Shown: positions 15,063-24,395, numbered from the stretch's first letter. The stretch is DNA of 60,527 nucleotides from an uncultured Christensenellaceae bacterium (GCA_910588615.1 CAJUOI010000009.1:1-60527); one strand, 5' to 3'. The notes: generated from the sequence alone by a model not told the origin. A program made the numbers and translations.

Positions 15063-15986
15063 TTAAATCTCCGTAACTAAAAGAGAATTGTAAATTTCAT
15101 CGTATTTGTTCTTGGTGAAGGAAATTGTTCCGAAGGTCGTAACCGTTGCCGTGCCTGCCGCGACGCCTGCCCGCAGGATATCGGGAAGCGGCGCACCGCA
15201 CTTCATCATTGTCGCCGCCGCGGCAACCATACCGTCGCCCGCGCCGACCGTAGAATTGACGGCAACGTTAATACTCTTGCAATAGTAATTTTTGCTACCG
15301 TCGGTGATGACGGCGCCGTCTTTGCCGAGGGAGAGCAAGACGTTTTTTGCACCCCTATCCAGCAATTCGCGGCAGCCCGCCAGCATATCGTCCTTATCAC
15401 GGAATTCGCGTCCGAGCGTCTCCTGCAATTCTTCGAGATTCGGTTTGACGAGATCGATACCCGCTTCCAATGCCGCAAACATTTTCGTCCCTTCCGTATC
15501 CGCAATTTTCAGTGAGTGCGGGTCGACGGCGCGGAAGAGCTCGCGGTAGTAGCTTGCATCGACGCCGCGCGGAAGCCCGCCCGAAATTACCGTAACGCTT
15601 GAACGGGAAGAAAAATTACGGATCATTTGCAAGAGCTCGATCAATTTTTCCGAGGCGACCTGTCCGCCGACGTCATTGATTTCAGTCAGCATGGACTTTT
15701 GGTCGATACATTTGTAGTTTTCGCGTACTCTGCCGCTGTTCCATACGAAGGAGAAATTGACCCCTTCTTTGTCGAGCGCGCTTTCGAACATGGCGCCGTT
15801 TTCGTTGTACATGAATCCCGTGGCGTACGCTTCCGAACCGAGACGGGCAACGCCGATTGCCACGTTGATCGCCTTTCCCGTAAAAGAGAGCGTCTTGTTT
15901 TTTACGACGTTCACCTTGCCGATGTTTAGCGAATCAAGCTCAATCGTTACGTCAACGCTTGGGCTCATGCAAACAGTTAAAATCAT
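15063..15986 (-). CDS. PfkB-family sugar kinase, probably 1-phosphofructokinase
   Basis: A 307-residue ribokinase-fold kinase. The N-terminus MILTVCMSPSVDVTIELD matches the FruK/LacC group start (LTVTLNPAID-like), and the C-terminal anion-hole motif NSTVGAGDGMVAA holds the catalytic Asp. Candidate reaction: fructose-1-phosphate to fructose-1,6-bisphosphate, or tagatose-6-phosphate phosphorylation. No fruA or lac-type transporter gene is adjacent, so the substrate is open. Ribosome site AGGGGGA is eight bases upstream of the ATG. It has its own promoter (16037-16065). Confidence 0.85.
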   Translation of the reverse strand: MILTVCMSPSVDVTIELDSLNIGKVNVVKNKTLSFTGKAINVAIGVARLGSEAYATGFMYNENGAMFESALDKEGVNFSFVWNSGRVRENYKCIDQKSMLTEINDVGGQVASEKLIELLQMIRNFSSRSSVTVISGGLPRGVDASYYRELFRAVDPHSLKIADTEGTKMFAALEAGIDLVKPNLEELQETLGREFRDKDDMLAGCRELLDRGAKNVLLSLGKDGAVITDGSKNYYCKSINVAVNSTVGAGDGMVAAAATMMKCGAPLPDILRAGVAAGTATVTTFGTISFTKNKYDEIYNSLLVTEI

Positions 15987-16036
15987 CTTGTAGATCCCCC
16001 TTTTTGCGCGGCGGACGCGCGTGTGATACCGTGTAT

Positions 16037-16065
16037 ATTATATTACTTTATGACGCAAATTTCAA
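16037..16065 (-). promoter_or_regulatory. sigma-A promoter of the pfkB-family kinase
   Basis: On the minus strand: -35 TTGAAA (16060-16065), 17-base spacer, -10 TATAAT (16037-16042). The 5' leader is about 45 bases. Confidence 0.75.
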
Positions 16066-16118
16066 TAGCAAATCCAAAAAAAATTGTAAAAATTTGCAAC
16101 TTTTTTTCAAGATTTAAA

Positions 16119-16143
16119 CAAAAAATCCGCGAAATTGCGGATT
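16119..16143 (-). terminator. intrinsic terminator of pfkA
   Basis: AATCCGC (16124-16130) and GCGGATT (16137-16143) form a stem around GAAATT; on the minus strand it is followed by a U-run (plus-strand A-run at 16119-16125). It lies 32 bases past the pfkA stop. Confidence 0.75.
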
Positions 16144-16174
16144 TTTATGCATTTCGATTGTATACTATACAAAA

Positions 16175-17137
16175 TCACATTGAAATCATCTGCAACGTTT
16201 CGTACAGCTCGTAGTTAAACTTCTTCTTCATGGATACCGCTTCGATGATGTCCATATCGATGATTTCGTTTTTGCGGATTCCGACGACGCGGTTGCCCTG
16301 TCCGTCCTTCAGAAGTCTGACTGCTTTGTTACCGAATTGCGCCGCAAGCATTCTGTCCGCCATCGAGGGCGAACCGCCGCGCTGAATATGCCCGATGTTC
16401 GTGGCGCGTACGGAATACGTGGTAACCTCCTGCAACTGCTTTGCAAACGCGTCGGCGCTGGTTGCGCCCTCCGCAACGATGATGATGTTCGAGCGTTTTC
16501 CGTTGGCGCGCGAACGGTTAATGCGCATGACGATGTCTTCCATATCGTAGGCGATTTCGGGAACGACGATGATTTCCGCGCCCGAGGTGATGCCCGTGTA
16601 CAGCGCAATGTCGCCGCAATGGCGTCCCATGACTTCTACGACGGAAATGCGCTCGTGCGAGTTCATTGTGTCGCGCAGCTTATTGATGATATCGAGACAG
16701 GTGTTTACCGCCGTGTCAAATCCAAGGGTGTAATCGGTGTACTCCAAGTCGTTGTCGATCGTACCCGGAATTCCGATCGTGGGGATCCCGTAATTTTCCG
16801 TAAGGCACTTTGCCCCGCGGAACGAACCGTCGCCGCCGATAACGACGAGCCCTTCGATTCCGTGCCGTTCAAGAGTTGCAACCGCCTGTTTCTGCCCTTC
16901 CGCCGTCAGCATTTCAAGGCACCTTGCCGTACGCAGTTTCGTGCCTCCGCGCTGCACGATATCCGAAACGCTGCGCATTTCAAGCTGCGTCATGCTATCC
17001 TCGATAAGTCCTGCATAGCCGCGCTCGATCCCGTACACTTCTATACCGAAATAAATTGCCGTCCGTACGACCGCACGGATTGCGGCGTTCATTCCGGGTG
17101 CGTCGCCGCCGCTCGTCAATAAGCCGATTCGTTTCAT
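16175..17137 (-). CDS. pfkA: ATP-dependent 6-phosphofructokinase
   Basis: A 320-residue glycolytic enzyme converting fructose-6-phosphate to fructose-1,6-bisphosphate. ATP-site motifs TSGGDAPGMNAAIR and VVIGGDGSFRGA (GGDGS, the ATP-using form; PPi enzymes have GGDDS) are present, with the catalytic PGTIDND and sugar-binding MGRHCGDIAL. The length is typical of bacterial tetramers. It follows dnaE, as in many Bacillota, but has its own -10 element and a leader with an inverted repeat. The start has GGAGG upstream. Confidence 0.97.
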   Translation of the reverse strand: MKRIGLLTSGGDAPGMNAAIRAVVRTAIYFGIEVYGIERGYAGLIEDSMTQLEMRSVSDIVQRGGTKLRTARCLEMLTAEGQKQAVATLERHGIEGLVVIGGDGSFRGAKCLTENYGIPTIGIPGTIDNDLEYTDYTLGFDTAVNTCLDIINKLRDTMNSHERISVVEVMGRHCGDIALYTGITSGAEIIVVPEIAYDMEDIVMRINRSRANGKRSNIIIVAEGATSADAFAKQLQEVTTYSVRATNIGHIQRGGSPSMADRMLAAQFGNKAVRLLKDGQGNRVVGIRKNEIIDMDIIEAVSMKKKFNYELYETLQMISM

Positions 17138-17151
17138 AATATCCTCCGTAA

Positions 17152-17184
17152 AGGCAGAATTTGCCTGTCGCTTTTCGTATTATA
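17152..17184 (-). promoter_or_regulatory. pfkA promoter -10 and inverted repeat in the leader
   Basis: A clear -10 TATAAT lies at 17179-17184 on the minus strand; the -35 at the 17-base position is weak (TTCCTT). An inverted repeat AGGCA-GAATT-TGCCT (17152-17166) lies between the -10 and the ribosome site. It could be an operator or a small hairpin. Function inferred only. Confidence 0.4.
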
Positions 17185-17233
17185 ACAAATTTCACAAAAA
17201 AAAGGAAGTACTTTTTTACGTTTTTTTCTGTTT

Positions 17234-20200
17234 TTATAACAATTTTATCTTGTCATCGGATAAAAAGGTCATAATTTCCGCAGAGAGAGCGCGGTTAAGG
17301 CGCACACCGTATTCGAATCTCTTGCCTCCGTGCAGAACCTTTGCGGGGACGTTCCCTTCGTAGCTTTGAAGCGTTTCCATAAGTTCTTCAAAATCTTCTT
17401 CGGACAGGTTGCGCGCGTCCAGCCAGAGCGTTTGTTCACTGTTCCCCGCGGGTGTGTTTACTTCTGTTGCGGGCGTTTGCTGTTTGGGGCTCTCCGTTTC
17501 CACTTCCTCCATTCGGTCGAGCAGAATGGAAGGTGCTTTCTCCGCGGGAACGTCGATTTTTCCCGAAAGACGTACGACGCGGTCGACTTTGAGCACTCCC
17601 TTAATGCGCTCGTATACCTTGGGGAAGGCGAGACACTCCACGCTGCCGTACATGTCCTCCACCGTAATAAACGCCATCGTCGTGCCGGATCGGGTGTTGA
17701 TTTTTTTGATCCCCGCGATGATACCGCCCATCGTGGCTTCCTGTCCGCTCTTGATGTTCTGATACGTCTTGTCGCCCGTTTCTTCGTCCTCTTCGTAGTC
17801 GGCGAGCATTCCGCAATGGAAGGTCGCGTCCCGAAAGAGATGCAGATACGCTTCAAACGGATGTCCGCTGACGTATACGCCAAGCACGGATTTTTCTTTG
17901 GAAAGCAATTCCGAACGTTCCCACTCGTCGATTTCGGGATAGTCCGCCGTGGGCGCCTCTTCCTGAATGATGTCGCCGAACAGGGACATTTGCAGTCCCG
18001 ATTTCTGCTTGTCGATGCCCGAAATACGGCGCATCAGATCTTCGTAGACGGCATAATACTGCGAGCGGTGCTTGCCGAACCCGTCGAAGGCGCCGCCGAA
18101 AATCAAAGACTCCACCATCCGTTTGTTGATGTACTTCGTACAGCGCATCAAAAAATCGGGGAAATCTTTAAACTTTCCGTTTTCCTCGCGCTCCCGCATG
18201 ACCTCTTCCATAGCGGCAACGCCCACGCCTTTCAACGCGCAGAGCCCGAAGCGTAGCCCGTCGCCCTGCACCGAAAAGTAAGCCTTGGACAGATTGACGT
18301 CGGGAGAATACACCGCAATGTTCTTTTCTTTCATGTATACGATGTATTTGCTGATTTCTTCTATCTTCGTAATTCGGTTGTTGAGCACGCCCGCCAAAAA
18401 TTCCTTGGGGTAATACTTCTTTAAATAAGCCGTCTGATAGGTAACGACGGCGTACGCCGCTGCGTGGGACTTATTGAAAGCGTAGGAAGCGAAGCTCTCC
18501 ATTTTACCGAAGAGCGCTTCCGCCACTTCGGGTGCGATTCCGTGAGAAACGCAGCCCGTAATATTCCCCCCTTTGTCGATATCGCCGTAAATGAATTTTT
18601 CTTTTTGCGCCATCAGTTCGTCGCGGTGCTTTTTTGCCATGGCGCGGCGGACAAGATCCGCCTGCCCGAGCGAATATCCCGCAAGATTTTGGAAAATCTG
18701 CATGACCTGCTCTTGGTAGATGATAACGCCGTACGAATTTTCGAGAATGGGTTTCAACATCGGCGTCAGGTACTGAATATGTTGCGGATCGGAACGGTTT
18801 TTCAGGTATTCGGGAATAAAGTCCATGGGCCCCGGACGATACAGCGAAATGCCGGCGATCAAATCTTCGAGGCAATTGGGCTGCAATTGCTTCATAAATC
18901 GTTTCATGCCGCCTTGTTCAAGCTGAAATACCGCGTCCGTATCTGCGTCGCTGATAAGCTGATAGGCTCCTTGATCGGAGCAGTCCTGCCCGAATTCGAC
19001 CTTTGTCCCCGTATCCTCCAAAATATAGTCGCATGCTTTTTTGATGTCGGTGAGCGTAGTAAGGGCAAGGAAGTCCATTTTCAACATGCCGATGGATTCG
19101 ACTTCCTTCATGTCGAACTGTGTCGTGATGTCCTCTCCGTTTCTGGAAAGCGGCACATTATCCGCAATTTTTTTACGGCAGATGACGACGCCCGCGGCGT
19201 GCATTCCCGTTTGGCGGGGCATTCCTTCGAGGCGGAGCCCCATATCGATGACGCGTTTCAGAACCTCGTCCGTTTCGTAGATGTCGATAAATTCCTGATT
19301 GCGCTTCCCCTCCTGATCCGCGAGGCGCTTTTCCGCTTCCTCGTGCTTATCCGCATCGTTTTTCGTTTCCGCAACCGCCTTTTTACATGCTTGGATATCC
19401 AGTCCAAGTAATTCGCGGATGGTGGATTTTCCGTCCATGAGCTTGGTTACCTTGTCCGTTTCGGAATAAGGCACGCGCATGACCCGTCCAACGTCTTTGA
19501 TGACCGCGCGGGAAGCGAGCGTTCCGAACGTAACGATCTGTGCAACGTTTTCGGGGTGGTATCTACGACGGACGTATTCAATGGTTTCCACTCTCCGCTC
19601 GGTGCAGAAGTCAACGTCGAAGTCGGGCATCGATACACGATCGGGGTTCAAAAAACGCTCGAAGAGCAAATCATAGCGCAGCGGGTCGACGTTGGTGATG
19701 CCGATAGAGTATGCGACGATACTGCCGACGCCCGAACCGCGCCCCGGACCTACGGGGATATCGTGCAGACGCGACCAGTTGATATAGTCCCAGACGATAA
19801 GGAAGTAGTCGGCAAACCCCATTTTGATTATGATATTGAGCTCGTATTCCGCCCGCTTGCGGATTTCGTCGGTAACAACTTCGTAACGCTTGGGCAGTCC
19901 TTCCTCCGTAAGACGGCGCAAAAATTCGGGCGAAGGCGTGCCGTCGTCCGCCGTATACAGAGGAATCAGCGATTTGTCGTAAACGGGTACGCCGTTGTCC
20001 TTTAAGTTGAACGGCGTATCCGTGTCGGATACCTTATCCGCGATGACGCGGGTATTTTTTATCGCCTGCGGCAGATAGGAAAAGAGCTCCGCCATTTCGT
20101 CGCCCGACTTCATATAGAATTCGTGCGTCTCCATCTTCATGCGCGACGGGTCGTCGAGAGTGCGCTTTGTAGCAATGCACATAAGCACGTCCTGCATCTC

Positions 20201-20830
20201 CCAATCGTCCTTCTTTAAATAGTGCACGTCGTTTGTGGCAACGAGCTCGACGCCCGTTTCCTTCGACAGACGGATAAGATCGGGAATGATGAGTTTTTGC
20301 TCTTTTAGACCGTGATCCTGAATTTCGAGATAAAAATCTTCGCCGAATGTCTCCTTCATAGAGAGAGCGAATGCTTTGGCTTTTTCGTATTCCCCTGCCA
20401 TGAGGTAACGTGGAATGCGACCCGCAAGACAGGCGGAAAGGCAAATGACCCCCTCCGAATGCTCCTTCAACACGTTGTAGTCGATGCGCGGACGGTAATA
20501 GTAGCCGTCGACGAACGCCAGCGAGTCGAGCTGGACGAGGTTGATGTAGCCCGCCTTGTTTTTGGCGAGCAGAATCAAGTGATCCGCCTTTTGGTCGATA
20601 TGCTTGCGGTAATCGTCGACAACGTAAAATTCGCAGCCGATAATCGCCTTGATTTTATTTTTTTTACATTTTTCCGCAAAGCGCAGCGAACAGTACATAT
20701 TGCCGTGATCGGTAACGGCAACCGTGTCTATTCCGTTTTTAGCGCAGTGCTTTACGAGGTCGTCCACCTTCACTGCGCCGTCCAACAGGCTGTATTCCGT
20801 ATGTAAATGTAAGTGTACGAAGTCCGTCAT
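17234..20830 (-). CDS. dnaE: DNA polymerase III subunit alpha (DnaE type)
   Basis: A 1198-residue replicative polymerase subunit. The N-terminal PHP domain starts FVHLHLHTEYSLLDGAVK with VAVTDHGNMYC. The palm carries the catalytic motif MPDFDVDFCTERR; then GMPRQTGMHAAGVVI, a helix-hairpin-helix region and a C-terminal OB domain (FITVEDMYGSVECLAFP). It has the DnaE1 organisation (PHP first) and not PolC. Its start lies two bases after the whiA stop with GGAAG eight bases upstream. It is last in the murB-PHP-whiA-dnaE run. Bacillota usually also carry polC elsewhere; that cannot be seen here. Confidence 0.96.
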   Translation of the reverse strand: MTDFVHLHLHTEYSLLDGAVKVDDLVKHCAKNGIDTVAVTDHGNMYCSLRFAEKCKKNKIKAIIGCEFYVVDDYRKHIDQKADHLILLAKNKAGYINLVQLDSLAFVDGYYYRPRIDYNVLKEHSEGVICLSACLAGRIPRYLMAGEYEKAKAFALSMKETFGEDFYLEIQDHGLKEQKLIIPDLIRLSKETGVELVATNDVHYLKKDDWEMQDVLMCIATKRTLDDPSRMKMETHEFYMKSGDEMAELFSYLPQAIKNTRVIADKVSDTDTPFNLKDNGVPVYDKSLIPLYTADDGTPSPEFLRRLTEEGLPKRYEVVTDEIRKRAEYELNIIIKMGFADYFLIVWDYINWSRLHDIPVGPGRGSGVGSIVAYSIGITNVDPLRYDLLFERFLNPDRVSMPDFDVDFCTERRVETIEYVRRRYHPENVAQIVTFGTLASRAVIKDVGRVMRVPYSETDKVTKLMDGKSTIRELLGLDIQACKKAVAETKNDADKHEEAEKRLADQEGKRNQEFIDIYETDEVLKRVIDMGLRLEGMPRQTGMHAAGVVICRKKIADNVPLSRNGEDITTQFDMKEVESIGMLKMDFLALTTLTDIKKACDYILEDTGTKVEFGQDCSDQGAYQLISDADTDAVFQLEQGGMKRFMKQLQPNCLEDLIAGISLYRPGPMDFIPEYLKNRSDPQHIQYLTPMLKPILENSYGVIIYQEQVMQIFQNLAGYSLGQADLVRRAMAKKHRDELMAQKEKFIYGDIDKGGNITGCVSHGIAPEVAEALFGKMESFASYAFNKSHAAAYAVVTYQTAYLKKYYPKEFLAGVLNNRITKIEEISKYIVYMKEKNIAVYSPDVNLSKAYFSVQGDGLRFGLCALKGVGVAAMEEVMREREENGKFKDFPDFLMRCTKYINKRMVESLIFGGAFDGFGKHRSQYYAVYEDLMRRISGIDKQKSGLQMSLFGDIIQEEAPTADYPEIDEWERSELLSKEKSVLGVYVSGHPFEAYLHLFRDATFHCGMLADYEEDEETGDKTYQNIKSGQEATMGGIIAGIKKINTRSGTTMAFITVEDMYGSVECLAFPKVYERIKGVLKVDRVVRLSGKIDVPAEKAPSILLDRMEEVETESPKQQTPATEVNTPAGNSEQTLWLDARNLSEEDFEELMETLQSYEGNVPAKVLHGGKRFEYGVRLNRALSAEIMTFLSDDKIKLL

Positions 20831-20832
20831 AG

Positions 20833-21747
20833 TTATTCTTCCGTTTTATCGCAAATAGTCATAAGCTTTCTCATTCGGTGGTTTAAGCAACTCTTGCTGA
20901 CTCCTTCCGTTTCGGCGAGTTCCGCAAGGGAAAACGTGGGGTTTTCGATTCGGTCGTCCGCGAGCCTTCGAAGCGGCGGCGGCAACTTGGAAAATCCTCC
21001 CCGTTCCTTCAGTTTCCGTATGGCAAGCGCCTGCGCCGCGCTCGCCATCACCGCTTTATCGGCATTGCCCGCATAGCAGTTGCTGATACGGTTGAAATTG
21101 TTGCTTTCTTCGCGGGCGGCAGATACCTCTTCCAGTCGTTTCAGGGCGGTGTTTGCCCCCACGGAGTACAGAAAATCACTGATCCCCTCGCGGCTTTTCA
21201 AGTATACGACGTGCTTTTCGCTCCGCTGGATCATACTGACGAAAAGCTGTAGACCGTCAAGCATTTCGCAGAAGGCAACTGCGTCCTTGGCAGAGGAAAA
21301 CACAAATTCGAGATGATAGCCCGTCTTTACGCCCCCCCGCGGCAACGTACAGCTTCCGCCCCCGAGGAATGCGCCCTTCAGATATGCGAGCATGTCCTTT
21401 TCGTCCGTGAGGTTGCAAGCAGAATAATCGCTCGTTTCGTCGGCGTAATCGAACGCGCTTTCGCCGTAATAGGAAAACGTGAGCTTGTTCCGTCCGTGCT
21501 TCGGGTCGCGCGTCGCTTCCGTCAGCGTCATTGAAATACCGAAGATTTTTTCCGCTATCGCCAGAAAGTATTCTGCGACGTCCTCGGTTTCGCTCGTAAA
21601 GGAAAATCCGTCGCTGTCGCTGTCCGTTCCGAACGAATAGCTGCCGCTCGTATCAAGAAACCCCGCCCAAAGCGCAAGGCGGGCGCTGCGCTCTTCCGGA
21701 ACAGAGCCGAGCAAGTCTTTTTTTATTGCGCTCGTAAAACTTGCCAT
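20833..21747 (-). CDS. whiA: WhiA family DNA-binding protein
   Basis: A 304-residue conserved Gram-positive protein, linked to cell division control in Bacillus and to sporulation in Streptomyces. The N-terminal part is a degenerate LAGLIDADG fold (AYLKGAFLGGGSCTLP) and the C-terminal part a helix-turn-helix (SLAELAETEGVSKSCLNHRMRKL). The start is the ATG at 21745-21747 with a purine-rich AAGGGGGACGGA upstream; the longer frame to 21864 lies inside the PHP gene. In most Bacillota rapZ and yvcK sit directly before whiA; here a PHP gene takes that position. Confidence 0.93.
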   Translation of the reverse strand: MASFTSAIKKDLLGSVPEERSARLALWAGFLDTSGSYSFGTDSDSDGFSFTSETEDVAEYFLAIAEKIFGISMTLTEATRDPKHGRNKLTFSYYGESAFDYADETSDYSACNLTDEKDMLAYLKGAFLGGGSCTLPRGGVKTGYHLEFVFSSAKDAVAFCEMLDGLQLFVSMIQRSEKHVVYLKSREGISDFLYSVGANTALKRLEEVSAAREESNNFNRISNCYAGNADKAVMASAAQALAIRKLKERGGFSKLPPPLRRLADDRIENPTFSLAELAETEGVSKSCLNHRMRKLMTICDKTEE

Positions 21748-21758
21748 ATCCGTCCCCC

Positions 21759-22529
21759 TTACATGCGTTTTTTGAATTCCGCAAAGCGAAATGCGGGAAG
21801 TCTGCCCTCGATGTTGTCGATTTGGGAAAAAGGAATTCCTACACGCAGGATCTGCGGCTCGCAAAGCTTTGTGTCGCCGATTCTATCGATGCCGTGCGCG
21901 TCGGAATTAACAACGAATCGTACGCCCGTCGCCGCTACCGCAGCAAGCTCGTCATCGGATAAATGATGCTTTTTCGAACTGATTTCAAGATAAGTTCCAT
22001 AATCGCGGCAACATTTCGCCACTTCCACGGGGGCGCAGAAACATTGGAAATTCAAATGAGTGATCACGTCGATCGGATTTTTCTTAACGGCGTTGATATA
22101 CGCCTGCGTTGTTGCCCGCACGATGGATTTAGAAGGCTTTATTTTCAGCTTTCTCCGCATATAGCCGCCGAAATTGATTTTCGTATCCGAACATTTTTCC
22201 GTTCGGATCATGACGTGAACCCCTGCAAGATACAGATCGAAATTCTCGTAATCGGACGGAGTCAAATCGCACAGCCCCGATTCTCCCCGAATATTACTTT
22301 CGATGCCGACGAGAACCTTCACTCCGGTTCTTGCTTCCGCGTCGCGGCAGTCGCGTACGAGAAAGGGAATTTGCTTGCGGCGCACGCCGAAGATAATGTG
22401 TGAAAATCCGTGGTCGGTAATGCCGATTTCTTTCAGACCGACCTCTTTTGCCTGCACGGCGTTTTCAAGAACGGTGCCCTTTCCGTGCGAGTATTGCGTA
22501 TGCGTGTGATAATCTGCGGTCAACTGCAT
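21759..22529 (-). CDS. PHP-domain phosphoesterase
   Basis: A 256-residue metal-dependent phosphoesterase of the PHP superfamily (YcdX / histidinol-phosphatase-like). Metal-binding motifs in order: DYHTHTQYSHGKG, ITDHGFSH, VGIESNI (Glu), LAGVHVM, THLNFQCF, VVNSDAH. It is cytoplasmic. It lies between murB (26 bases) and whiA (11 bases), a known clostridial arrangement. AGGAG is nine bases before the ATG. Its substrate is not known. Confidence 0.88.
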   Translation of the reverse strand: MQLTADYHTHTQYSHGKGTVLENAVQAKEVGLKEIGITDHGFSHIIFGVRRKQIPFLVRDCRDAEARTGVKVLVGIESNIRGESGLCDLTPSDYENFDLYLAGVHVMIRTEKCSDTKINFGGYMRRKLKIKPSKSIVRATTQAYINAVKKNPIDVITHLNFQCFCAPVEVAKCCRDYGTYLEISSKKHHLSDDELAAVAATGVRFVVNSDAHGIDRIGDTKLCEPQILRVGIPFSQIDNIEGRLPAFRFAEFKKRM

Positions 22530-22555
22530 TTTCCGCTGCTCCTTTACTTATGTAT

Positions 22556-23434
22556 CTACGGGATTCTTTTGATCTCCTCCCGCAACGATATTCCCGTTTG
22601 ACGCGCCACTTCCGATTTCACTTCGGAAATCAACGCGCTTACGTCGTCCGCGCTCCCGCCTTCGTTGATGATAAAATTGGCGTGAACGTCCGACACCCGT
22701 ACTTTGCCCTTCGTTCGCCCCTTCAGCCCGCACTCCTCGACGAGTTTGCCTGCGGAAATTCCATCGGGATTGACGAAAGTGCAGCCCATACTCCGCCCCT
22801 TCGGCAGGTGCGCCCGCCTAAGGCGGTAGCGCTGCGTTTCGGTTTCGATTTTTTCCGCAGAAGAAGTCGTTGCTTTAAAATACACGCCCGTAACGGCGAT
22901 TTTTTGTAAAAACAGGCTGTTTTTCTCGGAAAACAGACAACTTTTTGCCGGAATCGTATAGATTTTGCCCCGCTCTACGGCAAGAACGCTTGACACGAGA
23001 TCGCCGAAGTGCCGTTCCCGAACGCCCGCGTTCATGGCAACGCCTCCCCCGACGCTTGTAGGAATGCCCGTAAAGGGCTCGAAGCCGCCGACGCAGTTGG
23101 CGTGCGCAAAAGCGAGCAGCTCTCCACCCGTAACTCCCGCACCGGCAAAAATTTCGTTGTCGAGGAACAGCGTCTTTAATCGGACGAAGCGTACGACCGC
23201 GCCTTCAAAATAACCTTCTGCGGGTAGTACGTTCGCGCCTGAACCGAGTAAACAATAGGGAATGCGTTCCCGTTCCAACAGCGACAGTACCTGCGCAACG
23301 TCTTCGCAACTTCCTGGTGAGAGCGCCGCCGCGGCAGTCCCGCCGCAGCCGATCGTGGTGTGCTTTGCAAAAGAAAAATTTCTCTCGCAATCGACAAACG
23401 GAAGCCGTTCCTTTAAATAGGCGAAAATATCCAA
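22556..23434 (-). CDS. murB: UDP-N-acetylenolpyruvoylglucosamine reductase
   Basis: A 292-residue FAD enzyme that reduces UDP-GlcNAc-enolpyruvate to UDP-MurNAc in peptidoglycan synthesis. FAD-site segments KHTTIGCGG, LGSGANVL and GIPTSVGGGVAMNAG are present. The catalytic position, Ser in most MurB (G-S-x-F), is Cys here: SMGCTFVNPDG. The C-terminus HANFIINEGGSADDV and LREEI fits the short type II enzyme. The start is TTG with AAGGAG seven bases upstream. It heads the murB-PHP-whiA-dnaE operon and has a clear promoter. Confidence 0.95.
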   Translation of the reverse strand: MDIFAYLKERLPFVDCERNFSFAKHTTIGCGGTAAAALSPGSCEDVAQVLSLLERERIPYCLLGSGANVLPAEGYFEGAVVRFVRLKTLFLDNEIFAGAGVTGGELLAFAHANCVGGFEPFTGIPTSVGGGVAMNAGVRERHFGDLVSSVLAVERGKIYTIPAKSCLFSEKNSLFLQKIAVTGVYFKATTSSAEKIETETQRYRLRRAHLPKGRSMGCTFVNPDGISAGKLVEECGLKGRTKGKVRVSDVHANFIINEGGSADDVSALISEVKSEVARQTGISLREEIKRIP

Positions 23435-23449
23435 AATAATGCTCCTTCT

Positions 23450-23478
23450 ATTCTAACACATTACGTCGCCGATTTCAA
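23450..23478 (-). promoter_or_regulatory. sigma-A promoter of the murB operon
   Basis: On the minus strand: -35 TTGAAA (23473-23478), 17-base spacer, -10 TAGAAT (23450-23455), about 15 bases before the TTG start. It overlaps the stop codon of the preceding gene. Confidence 0.75.
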
Positions 23479-24395
23479 ACGTTTTTTAAAAATTTATCAA
23501 GATTTTTTCTATCGCCCTGTTGCCCCGCCGCACGACGCATCTCCGAAAGTGCGTTTTCGTCGGAAAACACGCTGGCGGTGCGCCGCGTTTCGTCTTGACG
23601 GACGGACAGCATCCCGATGTCCGAAAGACGGTTTTGCACTTCTTCCGAAAGCAACGCGCCTACGAACTTCATGCAATCTACCCGTTTTTCGGCGGAAAGT
23701 ACGGAAACGTATTGATATAAATCGCAGTAGCCCGTAAGTTCTTTGCGGTAGACCTCCTTTCCTCGGGCGGAAAAACGGTTGACGTCCCGCTGCGTGCCGA
23801 GCAGATACCGATAGCCGCCGTTCAGAAATGCGACGTACGCGGATAGAGAATCTACGGTTTCACCTCCGATCCCCGAAACTGCCGCCGCAACTTCGACAAG
23901 GTTGTTTCCTCCCGATGAGAGCGCACACGTGCCCTCGCTTTCGAAATCGTCCGTCAGGGAAAAGAGATAATAGGAGCCTTTGCACCACGGATAAGCAAGG
24001 CATCCTTCCGTCGTGTCGCCGCCCGCAAAGCGATACGGCAGCGGAAGACAGCTTTCCGTGTATACGGACAATCCGATGCCGTAGGAAAGCAGGTCGGGAC
24101 GGATGCCGTCGGCATATGCCTGACGGGCGCCTTCGAGCGTGTAGGAAGAGATTAAATAGTACAGCCCGCCGTCCGTTTTTTCCACGCTAGCCGCCACACG
24201 CTTCAAAAAAGAGGTGCGGGAACCCTTCCCTCCTTCGAAAGTGTCTACGTTCCATACGCGAACTACCCGTTTCTGTTCCCCTTGCGCCGCCTTCTTTTTG
24301 GGGTAGAAGGCGACGGAGAGCAGTACCGCGGCAACCAGTGCAAAGGGAACGACCCTAAGCGCTACGCCGAAAAATCGTTTGATTTTGAATTTCAT
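23475..24395 (-). CDS. membrane-anchored solute-binding-like protein (orphan)
   Basis: A 306-residue protein with an N-terminal membrane anchor or uncleaved signal (residues about 12-31, GVALRVVPFALVAAVLLSVAF) and an extracytoplasmic body. RVVRVWNVDTFEGGKGSRTSFL is the strand-turn typical of family 1 sugar-binding proteins (W-x-x-D-T-F-E-G-G-x-G-S-R), and later segments (YVAFLNGGYRYLLGTQRDV) fit that fold. There is no lipobox and no ABC permease or ATPase nearby, so it may be a repurposed binding protein. The start is preceded by AGAAAGT only; a TAGAAT lies seven bases upstream of the ATG. Family assignment is moderate. Confidence 0.6.
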   Translation of the reverse strand: MKFKIKRFFGVALRVVPFALVAAVLLSVAFYPKKKAAQGEQKRVVRVWNVDTFEGGKGSRTSFLKRVAASVEKTDGGLYYLISSYTLEGARQAYADGIRPDLLSYGIGLSVYTESCLPLPYRFAGGDTTEGCLAYPWCKGSYYLFSLTDDFESEGTCALSSGGNNLVEVAAAVSGIGGETVDSLSAYVAFLNGGYRYLLGTQRDVNRFSARGKEVYRKELTGYCDLYQYVSVLSAEKRVDCMKFVGALLSEEVQNRLSDIGMLSVRQDETRRTASVFSDENALSEMRRAAGQQGDRKNLDKFLKNV

